Positions 1 to 10,012 of a stretch of DNA of 64,000 nucleotides are shown here, piece after piece. The DNA lies in assembly GCF_040954835.1 (NCBI RefSeq), contig NC_090696.1:68199722-68263721 (forward strand), written 5' to 3'. Source of the stretch: Lepisosteus oculatus. Its lineage: Eukaryota > Chordata > Actinopteri > Semionotiformes > Lepisosteidae. The position numbers were made by a program, and so were the translations under genes. The notes under the pieces were generated by a model, which did not search any database, was not told the DNA's origin, and saw nothing but the letters and a program-made list of their open reading frames with translations. The number at the start of each line of letters is the position of its first letter. Within the stretch, counting starts at the first letter, position 1.

Positions 1-282
1 TGCCCGACTGCGTCTTTCTTCCCGGCGGCTTTCTGCCCTTCCCGGCGGCGGCCTGCTCCTCCGCCGGCACCCGGACGTCCCGGCTCTTCTCCCCCTGCGG
101 GGTCGTGCAGTTCTCGCCCACCTCGTAGACGAAGAAGATCTTGGACATGTAGTCGATGATGACCACCTTCGCCCACTTGGGCACAGGCTTGGCCTCCGCC
201 CCGCAGTGGTGGATGTTCATGATGAAAATGGTCAGGGCCGTGGAGGCGGTGATCATGGTCATGGTCGCAATGTAATACTTGC
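1..282 (-). CDS. chrna9: CHRNA9 exon 5 (partial): M3 and start of cytoplasmic loop
   Basis: Acceptor is tcctgcAG just above 282. The exon completes the split Gly codon left by exon 4 (G|GC), then reads [17 protein letters not shown], the third membrane helix, followed by [17 protein letters not shown]. The frame stays open to base 1 and encodes a loop rich in Lys, Arg, Gly and Pro. M4 and the stop codon are outside the window. Confidence 0.92.
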
Positions 283-3200
283 CTGCAGGAACACAAAGCC
301 AGAAACACGTTTTCCTCCCTGCGAGGCTGTGGAATGGGGCTTTCGGTACAAAGATGAACGGAACGGCATGCGCTTCTGAGGGCAAAGCATCGTAATCCAC
401 ACTGATATTATTACCACCTGTGAAACATGGGTGTGCATGTATCCCATACTGTATTAAAACTCTTAATCCTTTTTAAGCTGTACTAGAAAACCCTTGTGAC
501 CATTATCTGTATATAAGTAGTCCCATTCCATATTATTGCAGGACATATGTAGACATGGCAGCATGGTGGTGCAGTGGTTAGCATTGGTGCCTCATTGCCC
601 TGGGTCCATTGCTGGACCTTGGATTGCTACCAGTGTGGAGTTTGAATGTTCTCCCCCCACGTTCACATGCGTTTCCTCGAGACGCCCCGGTTTCACCCTC
701 CAGTCCAAAGGCATCCTTGCGGGTGCGTGTCTGAGTTTGTGCCTGCGGTTGACTGGGCACCTGCCCTGCGATGGACTGGCGTCCTGTCCAGGGTGCACCC
801 AGCCTTGCGCCCGCTGCTTACCAGGATAGGCTCCAGCTCCCCTGCCGCCCTGAACTGTAGGCAGCGATTAGAAAGTGGGTGGAAGATATGTAGATAAAAA
901 TACACAGATATATTTTTATATATGTAAGATTATGTATGGAATTATATGGATAATGGATTATATGGCTATGGGAGATTTCCATATATATAGAGATATATGG
1001 AAGCATCAACAGTGCATATTTTATTTCCATATAAAAATTAATTTCAGAATTCTAGACTGAAAATCATTGATCCCGTGCAGCACAGGAAGTGTGGCTGTAC
1101 GCACAGGAAGTCTTTCCTCACACCGTCACACCGTCCCCGAGCGCAGCAGCTGAGCGGTCGTTCTCCGCCGGGCCTGGGGCCAGACTCACCAATCAGGGGC
1201 ACGTTCTCCGAGGGCGGCATGCTCTCGGCCACCATCAGCTGGAAGACGGTGAGGGCCAAGAGCACGGTGACGCCCAGGGACACCTTCTCCCCCGAGTCGG
1301 CGGGCAGGTAGAAGCCCAGCGGGGCCAGGAAGGAGATCATGACGCAGGGGATGAGCAGGTTGAAGATGTAGAAGGAGGAGCGCCTCTTGAGCAGCAGGGT
1401 GTAGGTGATGTCGGGGTAGGGGTCGGAGCAGCAGCCGTACATGATGACGTTCCTGGTGGCCGGCATGCCGTGGCACTCCCACTCCACGTTCTCCACGAAG
1501 TCGGACAGATCCCCGCTGTCCATGCCCATGGTGATGTCGACCTGGTTGCCGTTGTAGGTCCAGGAGCCGAAGGTCAGGTTGCACTGCTGGTCATCAAAGG
1601 GGAAGTAGGAGACGTCCACCACGCAGGAGCTCTTGGTGATGGCGGGGGAGTCCCAGGTGATCTCCCCGTTGGACCTCAGGACCACGTTCGTGTCCACGGG
1701 GCCTGAGAAGTCGTCGTCGGCCCTGCAGGCGAACACGATTGGACGCAAACGGTTACCGCCAGTTGTCCCAGTCCACGACTGAGAACGGCGTTCTCCCTGA
1801 ACCTGCACCCAAGTTTAAATGATGCGTACACAATGCTCAGAGAAACAAACAATTTTAAAATACTAAGCCATACTCGTGAAAATGAAATTTGTTTCAGGTG
1901 CATTACAAGCGAGTAACCTGCCCCTGCTTGGAAGACCTCAAGCTTTGGATCCCTCTGAGCAGTAGAATGACAAGCTGTCACCATGATGTAACGCTTGCTG
2001 CAGCAGTTATAAAAAAAAAACCCTCTTACTTATTGTAAAGCACGATGTCGGGTCTCCAGACCAGATTGCTGGGAATTCGGATTGCGTCCAGGCCATCGTA
2101 GGCCTCCTTGTCCCACTTGAGGTAGGCATCGTACCAGGTCTGTCTGATCCACAGGTAGGCTGTCAGGATCTGATTCCTCTCATCCTGTGCCCACAGGGTG
2201 GAGGGGGGAAACAGGTCAGTTGTGTGCCGAAGAAAACAAAATGATCTCACTGTGCATTGTGGGGGATGCATTCCACAAAACTGACTTCCCTGTTCCCAAA
2301 GCAAAAACTTCCCCGGCCAGATTTCATTCAGCAACAACAAAACCTCTGTCGATCTGTGGTTTGTTTTTTTGCAGAGAACTTTTGGTTCCTCCTTGCACGC
2401 CTGGCTTCGTACATGAAGGCCGTTTTTACATTTTACCCTTCTGACTGCTCCCCCCCAGGTGAAACACGAGGTTGTGCCCTGGGGACACACCTTCTGTGTC
2501 GGAGGAGGCAGTAGCACAGCAAGCAGTATGTGGGCATGAGAGGTCTGGCCAGACTCTAGAAAAGAGAAAGCTCCAACCTGGACTCCGCCTGCCTGTGAAA
2601 CACATCCTGGAGCTCACACCTCAATCACAAATACGACACAAGGCTGAGGACAGTGACAAGATGCTCAGGTTTTCACAACTGCTGATCATTCAGCATATAA
2701 TATATAATGCCTCGTAATGTTTTCATTATCACAATTGGCGTTCACATTTTCTGATACTTTTTATGTTTCTTGAAGGTATTTGAACCCACGGAACTTGAGT
2801 GCCATCTGTTTGTTGCGCGACGGTGTTTATTTTTCATACCCACGTTGGCGTTGCGCCTTTACTTTTGCGTCGTGGGTTTTAGTAAATTAATTGCAAATGT
2901 TGCACCCTTGAAATAAGCTTTAGCAACTACCTCTTTAGATATCAAGAATGGAACTCACAAAGACATAACTGAATGTCCCAGTGAAGATGTAAAACTGGTC
3001 ATTTGAGCCGATAGTAATCCTGACGCTAACTGGTTGCGTATAACAGCTATAGGTCTAACTGGCCCAAGAATGAGTCAGACTTGCTAATGATAGACACAGG
3101 GGTCATTAACAGGTAGACGTACGACTATTGACTATTAACCTCAGAAAAAAAAAGGACAAACCAATGAGACACAGGCTTGTTTCTTTCCATAATTTATTTA

Positions 3201-5809
3201 TTAGGTCGCATAATGTACCGATAACAAATCGCTTCCATTTTGCAAGTTCATTTTTTGCCTGACCTATTAATTGCCTAACTGCGCGGAGGGCATGGAGCTT
3301 TTCTTGCTCAATGTGGTAATTGTCAATGGAATTACCTGTTCATGTTTATATATAAAACATCTTTGATTCATAAACCACCACGATTTCGTTATCTGCAGCG
3401 AGGAGACCCATCGCAGTCTCTAGGTAACCTGACTGCGGGGATCTATAATAACAGGCGGGCGCTTACACTGAATGCTCCCAACACCTGAAAGTATCTTGCA
3501 CCGGTGTTAATTAACCATTTTCTTAGATAACCCATTTAATATACAATTTAGTAGAAACCTGTATCAAACGCTCGGTGTTTTATTATTTTGCTTTTTTGGA
3601 AGTCAAGTGTAGAAGTCGTCAGCTGATTAAATTAACGAGGCACGAAAGGATTAGTTGAGTTGCAACGGGACCTTCAGCTTTCGGCAGTGGCGTTACTACA
3701 GGAAATCCAGTATACCGAGATGTATTGTTGTGTTACAAACTGGGTAAATACTTTTTTAAATACATATATATTGACCTGTGGTCTGGCCTTTATATATATA
3801 TGGAATATTCTATATTACATATTTATTAGAGGGAATAAATGGTTTAATTCGATCATATTCATACACTTGGAGGAAAAAAATAATAACCGTAAACGACTAC
3901 ATAAACCGTGTCAAAGAATGCTCACAGCTGCCTCCCATCTCGGATTAATTTGCCAGGCTGCCCGGAAGGTGGCAGTGTAAGGCGTCTGAAGTCTAAAAAA
4001 TTCAAAAAGGACGGCGGCACCTGGATGATCATTTCTGATGGGTGTTACCATCCCGTAAGCTGTCCTTGAATGTAATTATGGATTACATCACAGCCAGTCG
4101 GAAGAAATGTGTCTTGGCCATTTTAAAACGTGAAAGAGAGACCGTGAAACTTTGGTTCGCGAGTTAACGCGTCTAATCATGGAAACGTATTAGCACGCCT
4201 CCCTCTTGTGAACGCGCAGAGGTCTTTCACATGAAGTAAAACTCTTTTTTTTTATTATTCGCTTATACTGGCACCTCTTTTCTCTAACGAATAAAGCTCA
4301 GAAGTATACTGCAGCTGAGCACACTCCATCTTCCAGAGCCGTGCTGCTTCTTCGCCATCTACACTCACACTAAGCTAAAGGCTATTAGACCAGCGTCAAG
4401 ACGCACCTGTTTAGAGAGCACTTGTGATCTATCCAGTTTCACTGTAGTTACCACCTTCTTCCTCTACGTAAGACTCGTGTTTCGCGTTCCTGACCCACCT
4501 TCGTTGCTACGTTTTATACCTTCACTCAGTATTTAATGAAGTTAATGATGCGCCTGCCGAGCTTTATTGCTGGTCTTCTGATGTACTAGATTTGTACTAG
4601 CATAGTATATAGTATTATAGTAATTCGAGGTACACACACTAGGGCTGCTTTCCCCAGAATCCAATTAACCTACCAGTATGCTTTTTGGACTTTCGGGAGC
4701 CCCTAGAGGAAACTCGAGCGAAAACATGGAGAACATGCAAACTCCACGCAGACTGCAGGCCAGGTCCGTAGTCGAACCCAGGGCCCAGGCGCTGCTAGGC
4801 AGCGATGCTAACCACTGCAAAGCCTGCAGCTTTATTAATTTGTAAGAAGTATACCTGTGCTCAGTGTAGGAAGCTTTATGCCCAAATCTCCTAATTATTT
4901 CCCAATTTCCAAGTTCTCTCCAGCTTTATGTCCCGACGTAAAGAAAGGAAAACACTTAAGTGAGGTTTGTGATCGGCAACGTCTTACCATGTCTTTAATT
5001 TGCGAAAGGGTGATCTGCAGGGTAACATTCAGGGCTTTGTCTGTGTCTTCTACCGGCCTCAGGGCGTTAGAGTAATTCTCCAGCAGATCATGAAACAGCA
5101 TCTGGGCGTATTTCCCTTGAGCGCAGGAGGCGACTGCGGGCACAAACCAGAGACGACTCTGGAGCAACGTCTCTCAACGGACAGGAATGCATATCACCCC
5201 GACATTCTTACTCATGGGGTCTTCGGGACCCACGTATATACATATGTAAACCTCTCAGCTCTAGCTAACAAACGCGCTAGAGTACCGAAAAATATAAATT
5301 ATAAGCTCTCTTAGAAGCACCCCCCCACACACCTGACACAGACGTCTTCTGAGGTGGTGGTTCTGAATAAGGTTCTATATTACGCCGTCACCCAGTCCAG
5401 TACAGACATATATACAATTAATATATGATTTCCCCTCCTTCATTTTAATTTAATCTTAATTGGGGGTGCTCGTCGAAAGTGATTTCTGAAAGGGGCCGCC
5501 CCTTATAAAAGGTTAACCCCCCGTTATTGAAGTTTAACTGCAGCCGAGCGTTTCCTTTTCCACCTTAAGTTTAACAATACAGCACATTCTCAAAGACAAA
5601 CCACTTTTTTTAAAAAAACAACAACATTTTTTTAATTCTCTCGAGATTATTTTATGCTACGGTAGTCAGAACAGCCCAGTCGTCGGTTAAACACATTCTA
5701 AAACCGCTGTAATGCTTTAATGCCAGAAAGCAGTGAATTCCGGCGAAAGAAAATAAGGCTCACCTTGACACAAGACGGCAAAGCCCAAGATAAATATGCT
5801 TCTCTTCAT
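1..5809 (-). CDS. chrna9: CHRNA9, nicotinic acetylcholine receptor subunit alpha-9 (3' end outside window)
   Basis: Ligand-gated cation channel subunit. The alpha-9 family forms homomers or alpha-9/alpha-10 pentamers in hair-cell membranes and mediates efferent inhibition. Coding exons read on the minus strand: 5764-5809, 4988-5115, 2030-2184, 1190-1722 and 1-282 (cut by the window edge). All junctions are GT/AG and in phase. Visible features: a short hydrophobic leader ([15 protein letters not shown]), a Cys-loop with two cysteines 13 residues apart ending FPFDDQQC, and the vicinal cysteines [10 protein letters not shown] that define alpha subunits. M1 starts at [11 protein letters not shown]2 at [11 protein letters not shown], and M3 in the last exon begins YYIATMTMI. 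The large M3-M4 loop starts with basic residues; M4 lies off the left edge. Alpha-9 is preferred to alpha-10 because of residue matches and the RHOH/N4BP2 neighbours; alpha-10 is the main alternative. Confidence 0.93.
283..1189 (-). other. CHRNA9 intron 4
   Basis: Donor GTGAG at 1189 and acceptor AG at 283-284. Apart from the SINE at 554-885 it holds AT-rich sequence with ATAT-type simple repeats around 900-1030; no exon or RNA gene is seen. Confidence 0.85.
554..885 (+). mobile_element. tRNA-derived V-SINE-like element with 9-bp target duplication
   Basis: Begins with a tRNA-like A box (tggtgcagtggttagc), then a body typical of this fish SINE: gtttgaatgttctcccc, then cctgcgatggactggcgtcc, then ggataggctccagctcc, and ends near gattagaaagtggg. 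The nine bases ATATGTAGA occur immediately before it (545-553) and after it (886-894), a perfect target-site duplication. It sits in CHRNA9 intron 4, antisense to the gene. Short open frames across it are chance. Confidence 0.85.
1190..1722 (-). CDS. chrna9: CHRNA9 exon 4: ligand-binding domain C-half, M1, M2
   Basis: 533-nt exon, acceptor gcctgcAG above 1722, donor G|GTGAG at 1190. It starts with the third base of the split Lys codon (AA|G), then [15 protein letters not shown]. It carries the Cys-loop, the YGCC pair and the first two membrane helices, and ends SENVPLIG with a phase-1 break. A 205-aa open frame on the opposite strand is a shadow of this GC-rich exon. Confidence 0.95.
2030..2184 (-). 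CDS. chrna9: CHRNA9 exon 3: ligand-binding domain
   Basis: 155-nt exon reading [17 protein letters not shown] and ending RPDIVLYN plus AA of a split Lys codon. Donor AA|GTAAGAG. Acceptor gggcacAG above 2184, in phase 0 with exon 2. WxWxD and RPDIVLYN are standard nicotinic receptor motifs. Confidence 0.95.
2185..4987 (-). other. CHRNA9 intron 2 (longest intron)
   Basis: About 2.8 kb between exons 2 and 3. Mostly AT-rich single-copy-looking sequence; only the SINE fragment at about 4644-4820 is recognised. No coding, tRNA or microRNA-like hairpin was identified by eye. Confidence 0.8.
4644..4820 (-). mobile_element. V-SINE-like fragment
   Basis: Contains the family's reversed landmarks: ccagaatccaattaacctac, cagtatgctttttggact, gagaacatgcaaactccacg and gatgctaaccactgc (A box on the minus strand). 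The 3' half of the element is missing. Confidence 0.75.
4988..5115 (-). CDS. chrna9: CHRNA9 exon 2: mature N-terminus
   Basis: 128-nt exon. It completes the split Gly codon (G|GG) and then reads [36 protein letters not shown] and SQIKDM. Donor ATG|GTAAGAC, acceptor gctcaAG above 5115. Strong agreement with the alpha-9 amino terminus as I recall it. Confidence 0.94.
5764..5809 (-). CDS. chrna9: CHRNA9 exon 1: start codon and signal peptide
   Basis: ATG at 5807-5809 followed by [14 protein letters not shown]: a basic n-region, a hydrophobic core and a small-residue end, as expected for a secretory leader. The donor CAAG|GTGAGCC leaves phase 1, which matches the two-base start of exon 2. No other upstream ATG on this strand gives both a leader and a matching phase. 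Confidence 0.85.
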
Positions 5810-6250
5810 TTTTGTTTCTGCCCTCTTGAGCTCGGTGGCAGCGGTCACACCTGCTCACACCTCTGTAGCTCGTAAGACAGATGGAAAACGCGCGGTCTGC
5901 CCCGCCTGCCACATCCAGCGGGCGGTTCACACTCCGCAGCAGGACGGGCTCCCCACACCGGAGGTTCACCTGCGCAGGGACTGTGCGCCCAGCTTGTCCA
6001 GCTCAAGAGTGCCGCCGCTGAGCTGTGGAACAAGAACCGGGCTATCACGTAACGCGGAGGCCGGGGAGAAACTGGACCCGCTGAGTTCTGGTACAGGCCA
6101 CCGTCTGCTAGAGACTCTCCGCTGTCACGGAAAAAACACAACAACAAATATCTATCTTTGCCGTCGCTCATTCTTTCGGATAAAAAATCGCTCCTGTTGC
6201 TTGCGCTTGTAGCAGAGATTTCGCCAGTATTACGAAAATACACCTGTTAA
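5810..6250 (-). promoter_or_regulatory. GC- and CpG-richer stretch upstream of CHRNA9 (candidate 5' UTR and promoter)
   Basis: The 400 bases above the start codon are richer in G, C and CpG than the AT-rich flank beyond 6250. No TATA box at a convincing spacing was seen. The role is inferred only from position and composition. Confidence 0.35.
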
Positions 6251-7876
6251 TAGTGATTAAGCACCTTCTAGCAAGATGATTTTAGAAGTGTGAAATATCC
6301 TTTTAACAAGTCGCAGCGAAATAGTCTGTAAGATTGTGTAACATACAGTAAGTACCCCATGCATTTTAAAATGTCCATAGCATTATATGTTAACACAGTA
6401 ATAAAATATTCCGGGATCGATTTCTATTCTTAGTATTCAAGCCTGTCAAAACGGTTTTGGTAACAGACAACCGTTTCTACATTAAATGCGGCAATATTTT
6501 AGCTGGACAAAGAGAGCACTGGTAAAGGAAAAATAACAGCACTCTGCTGCCTAAATTGCGCCTATAGTCACCTAAAGTTCAAATGCATGACACTTGGGGA
6601 AAATTTGAGCTGTTCCCTGACGATTTATGCCCATACTGCCCCTTTGTGGACACCTGATGAATTGCAAGTACTGTCTCTGAGACAATCCGACAAAACATCA
6701 CCTTGAAAGTCTAGCGGTTACCTTAGGAGAGATACAAGTTTAATTTAGTTCCCACAAAGGACTTATAATGTAGCACTTGGAAGTTCTCGCCTGGGTTCAG
6801 AAGGAAAAAGAGGCAGGGATTTGGGAATGAATGCTTAGCTGGAAAAGCAGACCCTGACAATGTGCAGCTCGGTGATCAAGCAGAGCTGGCTACCCAGAGT
6901 GGACGGACTGCACACACTGCCGGAAAGGGATAAGGAGAGACAGAGAAGCGCTTTCTGCTACATTGTAAGAAATAACTAGACCAATATTCTTCTCCAAAAT
7001 AAATCAAATCCCAGAATTCCCACACCTGCCAGAAGATTATTCCAGCTGAACTGCAGCTCAATATGCGATCTCATGTCAGTCTGAGGAACACACAATGCGT
7101 GTCTGAAGTAATTGCTGATGAATTGTTTTACATTTTCTAATTCTTACTGCTTAGGGTTCTGTATGCTCATGAAGTTATGCGGGTTCCTGCACAGGAGTCT
7201 TGAAACAGTTTGGAAACCTCCCCCAGCAAAACATCAGCACGATCAGCCGTCAAATGCGAAAAAAGAAGAGCAGGAGGAATCTACATATCTTGGAACCATT
7301 TTCATTTAAAAAAAAATCTTAAAGCAAGAGTCGAAATCCAAAAACACACAGCACATTTTAATAAGTTTGACCAAAATGGAGAAAATGTGCTAGAACCAGC
7401 CTTTTAGGACACGTTTTCAAAACAGCACCTCTGTTCTTCAACCTTAGCGCACTAAACTCAGAATCCCTTTTCTTACTTTCAGTCTCTAAAATCTATAATA
7501 AAAATAATAAATAATAATAAAATCTCTCAAATAAATAAAACAGTAAGGACGTTTACTATAAAGTGGGTTAAAATACAGAAACTGCACCACTAAACTGACA
7601 ACAGTTCAGCCATTAAGGTTTTCGGTACCACATTTTATTTAAAAAAAAGCTTTCAAAGGCATGCCAACGAACGACCGGTCCCCGATGAGGGTGCCGTTCG
7701 TGTGTGTGTGCGTGGGGGGGTGTTAGTGAATTTGTGAGTAAGAGAATTTACATTACCTTGAATTATCGTGTTCGGGAATGGTACAGTTTTGATTATTACA
7801 GTCCTGAGGCTTTGATGAGTCGTGTGAATGAGTACATGGTGTGGGAAAGGTTTATTGATTTGCCCTCAGAAATGAC
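6251..7876. other. Intergenic sequence, nothing recognised
   Basis: AT-rich sequence between CHRNA9 and the inverted-repeat block. Short AATA runs lie near 7497-7530 and a short TG/GGGG run near 7698-7725. Open frames here are short, lack splice context and look like chance. Confidence 0.7.
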
Positions 7877-8688
7877 AGGGTTCTGTTTTTTTTAACCTGG
7901 GTTAATTTCCTAGTTAATTAAACAATTAATCTAATTATCACCTAAAATAGTCTTATATAAGGATTTTCTTGGATAGCCGTATCACAATTATCCAGCTGAA
8001 TAAAAAAATAAATCATTCATGTAACAGGATATTCAAAACTCCAGAAGACGCAGAAGACTGTAGGTGCTCCAGCAATTGTGTTAAGGACCTCTGTCTTACA
8101 CAGCTTTCAGTGGGTGGGTTAATTTAACTGCTTCTAGACTAGTCTTAGTGCAGTGTTGCCCCCACACAAAGAAATCACCAATATCTAAACGAATGGAACA
8201 ATTTTCTTGTGATCAGCTAAGCAGGTGATTGGTGTTAAGTAATTAGGTAATTTTGAACTAATTAGGGATCTAGCGTCTGAGTATCTGACCACGTCAGGCC
8301 TCAAGGACCAGAAATCTACGAACTGACAGAACACACACCAGAACAATCACACCCAAACCCCCCCTGGCTCTCTACAATACCTACAGCTGGTCCCCCAGGA
8401 CAAACAACATCTGGCTCAACGTCCAGGACAGTGAAACTATACGCTACGGGCTCAAATACTGAATCGAACCCAGGTCTGCCGGGGAGAAAATGTCCATGAA
8501 GGTCATCAAATACTACGTTCAATTCAAACAATTTAGGAATACGGGCAGGGGAGAGGCCAGCAGCCATATCACCCTGCAGCTCACAACTGGTAACCCACTG
8601 GAGCTCAGCAGGTGTGAGCCTGGCCAGTACCCGGATGGGAGACTCCTGGGAAAAACTAAGGTTGCTGCTGGAAGATGTATTGGAGAGA

Positions 8689-8703
8689 CCAGTAGGGGGC
8701 GCT
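8689..8703 (+). promoter_or_regulatory. CTCF-like motif inside SINE (left arm)
   Basis: CCAGTAGGGGGCGCT fits the 14-base core CCASYAGRKGGCRS at every position. The mirrored copy is at 10435-10449 on the minus strand. Binding is not shown. Confidence 0.5.
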
Positions 8704-8733
8704 CACCCTGTGGTCTATGTGGGCTGTAATGTG

Positions 8734-8781
8734 GGACAGTGCCTTTTTACAGGGAAGCTATACTGTAAAAAGGCACTGTCC
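8734..8781. repeat. 19-bp perfect hairpin inside the SINE
   Basis: Bases 8734-8752 are the exact reverse complement of 8763-8781, with a 10-base loop. Other copies of this SINE have a different sequence on the left side here (cagtatagtga...), so the hairpin is an acquired change. It is present in both arms (mirror at 10357-10404). Confidence 0.9.
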
Positions 8782-8870
8782 TTCAGATGAGATGTAAAAC
8801 CTTACTCTCGGTGGTCATTAAAAATCCCAGGGCATTTCTTGAAAAGAGTATGGGTGTAACCCCGGCATCA

Positions 8871-9671
8871 CAGTTCCTTAGGTTACGAAGACTATGCAGC
8901 GACGACATCGACTTCGAGAACCAAGCCCTCGAAATGTACTCATTTTTTATCAACAGAGGATATCCCAGCAGTGTGATTGACAGGGCCCTTGCCCGAGCCA
9001 AAAACACCCCCCGGACCATCAACCCGATCAGGAACTCCCGCCGTAACAACCGCATTCCCTTGGTGCTTCCTTACCACCCTAACACACTTCCTATCCCCAG
9101 GACCATTAACCAGAATTTTTCCATCCTACAGGATGATCCCTCCATTGGGGCCCTCTTTTCTGATCGCCCTATCATCTCATATCGCCGACCACCTAATCTG
9201 CGTAACCTCCTTGTTCACAGCTCCCTTGACCGCCCTCAACAACCATCCACACCAGGCACTTTCCCTTGCAACAGAGCTCGCTGTATCACCTGCAAGTACA
9301 CAGCCACCACCACACTCATTCAAGGCCCCTCAGGACAATTCCGGATCACCCAGACAGCATCTTGTACCTCCAGCAACCTTATTTACTGTATCTCTTGCAG
9401 TAAATGCCCAGCCATCTACATTGGTGAAACAGGAAGGAGACTCGGAGACCGCTTCAGAGAACACGTCAGGGCTGTGAAGATTAAAGATCTCTCCAAGCCC
9501 ATTGTTTCTCATTTCACCTCTGACGGCCACGACCACACTAATCTCTCCGTCTGCGTTCTCAAAGACGGTTTTCCGAACTCATACATCAGAAAGACCACCG
9601 AAACTAAAATTATTCTGCAGTTAGGATCACACATTCTCCCTTCCCTTAACGACAGATTACTGTTCTTTTAA
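8871..9671 (+). CDS. Penelope-like element protein, C-terminal fragment with GIY-YIG endonuclease
   Basis: Uninterrupted frame of about 266 codons to a TAA at 9669-9671. An upstream ATG at 8787 is in frame but lies in the SINE, so it is not a native start. The first part (QFLRLRRLCSDDIDFENQAL) looks like the region after the reverse transcriptase. Next come a Cys-rich linker (CNRARCITCKY) and the nuclease: NLIYCISCSKCPAIYIGETG, catalytic-type Arg in GRRLGDRFREH, a His-rich stretch FTSDGHDHTN, and a Glu in RKTTETKII. In this family the nuclease nicks the target for primed reverse transcription. With no reverse transcriptase attached the copy cannot be autonomous, but the nuclease frame has no stop or frameshift. 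Confidence 0.85.
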   Translation, partial: QFLRLRRLCSDDIDFENQALEMYSFFINRGYPSSVIDRALARAKNTPRTINPIRNSRRNNRIPLVLPYHPNTLPIPRTINQNFSILQDDPSIGALFSDRPIISYRRPPNLRNLLVHSSLDRPQQPSTPGTFPCNRARCITCKYTATTTLIQGPSGQFRITQTASCTSSNLIYCISCSKCPAIYIGETGRRLGDRFREHVRAVKIKDLSKPIVSHFTSDGHDHTNLSVCVLKDGFPNSYIRKTTETKIILQLGSHILPSLNDRLLFF

Positions 9672-9844
9672 ATTTTCTCCATTCATTGGAAGTTTCATTT
9701 CACACCTCTCTGCACCCATTCTGACTTCACACCTCTTGATTGGCCTCTCTTTCTGTCCCCTGCTCCCGCCTCTCACTCCTCCTCCCTCCCAACCTTTGTT
9801 CTCCAGCTACTTTACCTTTGCCTACTGCCCTGTCTCTCTCACAC

Positions 9845-9871
9845 CTGAAGAAGGCTCCACGGCCGAAACGT
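9845..9871 (+). ncRNA. Hammerhead-ribozyme-like core in Penelope 3' UTR (candidate)
   Basis: CTGAAGA, then a GGC/GCC stem with a short loop, then GAAAC: the order of a hammerhead core, which is known from Penelope-like elements. Against it: one extra A sits between the CTGAAGA box and the stem, and I found no convincing stem I, so the copy may be inactive. Confidence 0.35.
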
Positions 9872-9927
9872 TGTGTTCTCTTTCTTCTTTTTTTCAGCAT
9901 GGAATAAACCTATTACTTGTTCCTTAA

Positions 9928-9997
9928 TATTAATAATTGCTTACACTTATATAGAACTTTTCCGGACACTCCACTCAAAGCGCTTTACAGGTAATAA
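9928..9997 (-). mobile_element. SINE 3' tail fragment
   Basis: A second, partial copy of the L2-like SINE tail (gcttacacttatatagaac, tccactcaaagcgctttaca) between the Penelope 3' end and a TAA microsatellite at about 9992-10022. It repeats the end of the neighbouring SINE at 10023-10080. Confidence 0.8.
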
Positions 9998-10012
9998 TAA
10001 TAATAATAATAA

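Larger units (their letters stand above)
7877..8869 (+). repeat. Left arm of 993-bp inverted repeat
   Basis: Bases 7877-8869 are the reverse complement of 10269-11261. Position i pairs with 19138-i across the whole arm, with no gap and no mismatch where I compared them. Paired open frames of 83 and 79 aa in the two arms are identical. Outer boundary is at caggg; inner boundary is at ccccggcatc. The arm joins about 680 bp of single-copy-looking DNA to the 5' half of a 5S-derived SINE. Confidence 0.93.
8558..8869 (+). mobile_element. 5S rRNA-derived SINE, 3'-truncated (left arm copy)
   Basis: The head resembles the 5S rRNA internal promoter: gctcagcaggtgtgagcctg, then ggccagtacccggatgggag. The body runs through cattaaaaatcccagggc and gggtgtaaccccggcatc, where it stops abruptly at the Penelope-like sequence. 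The same body is found complete at 46497-47068. Confidence 0.88.
8870..9926 (+). mobile_element. Penelope-like retroelement, 5'-truncated
   Basis: Holds the C-terminal coding part with a GIY-YIG endonuclease, followed by a 3' UTR of about 250 bp with a conserved-looking end: cctgaagaaggc, gccgaaacgttgtgttc, then cagcatggaataaacctatt and acttgttcc. It begins abruptly at the inner edge of the left inverted-repeat arm. The reverse transcriptase is absent. The 3' end abuts a minus-strand SINE tail. Confidence 0.88.

Noticed and set aside
536..829. 97-aa plus-strand frame
   Set aside because: Lies inside the V-SINE-like element.
1089..1706. 205-aa plus-strand open frame
   Set aside because: Antisense shadow of GC-rich CHRNA9 exon 4; low-complexity Gly/Val/His composition and no motif.
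8316..8729. 83-aa and 79-aa frames repeated identically in both inverted arms
   Set aside because: Their duplication comes from the inverted repeat, not protein conservation; they run into SINE sequence.
8787..8870. ATG at 8787 as start of the Penelope-like protein
   Set aside because: The codons before 8871 are SINE sequence; the frame join is accidental.
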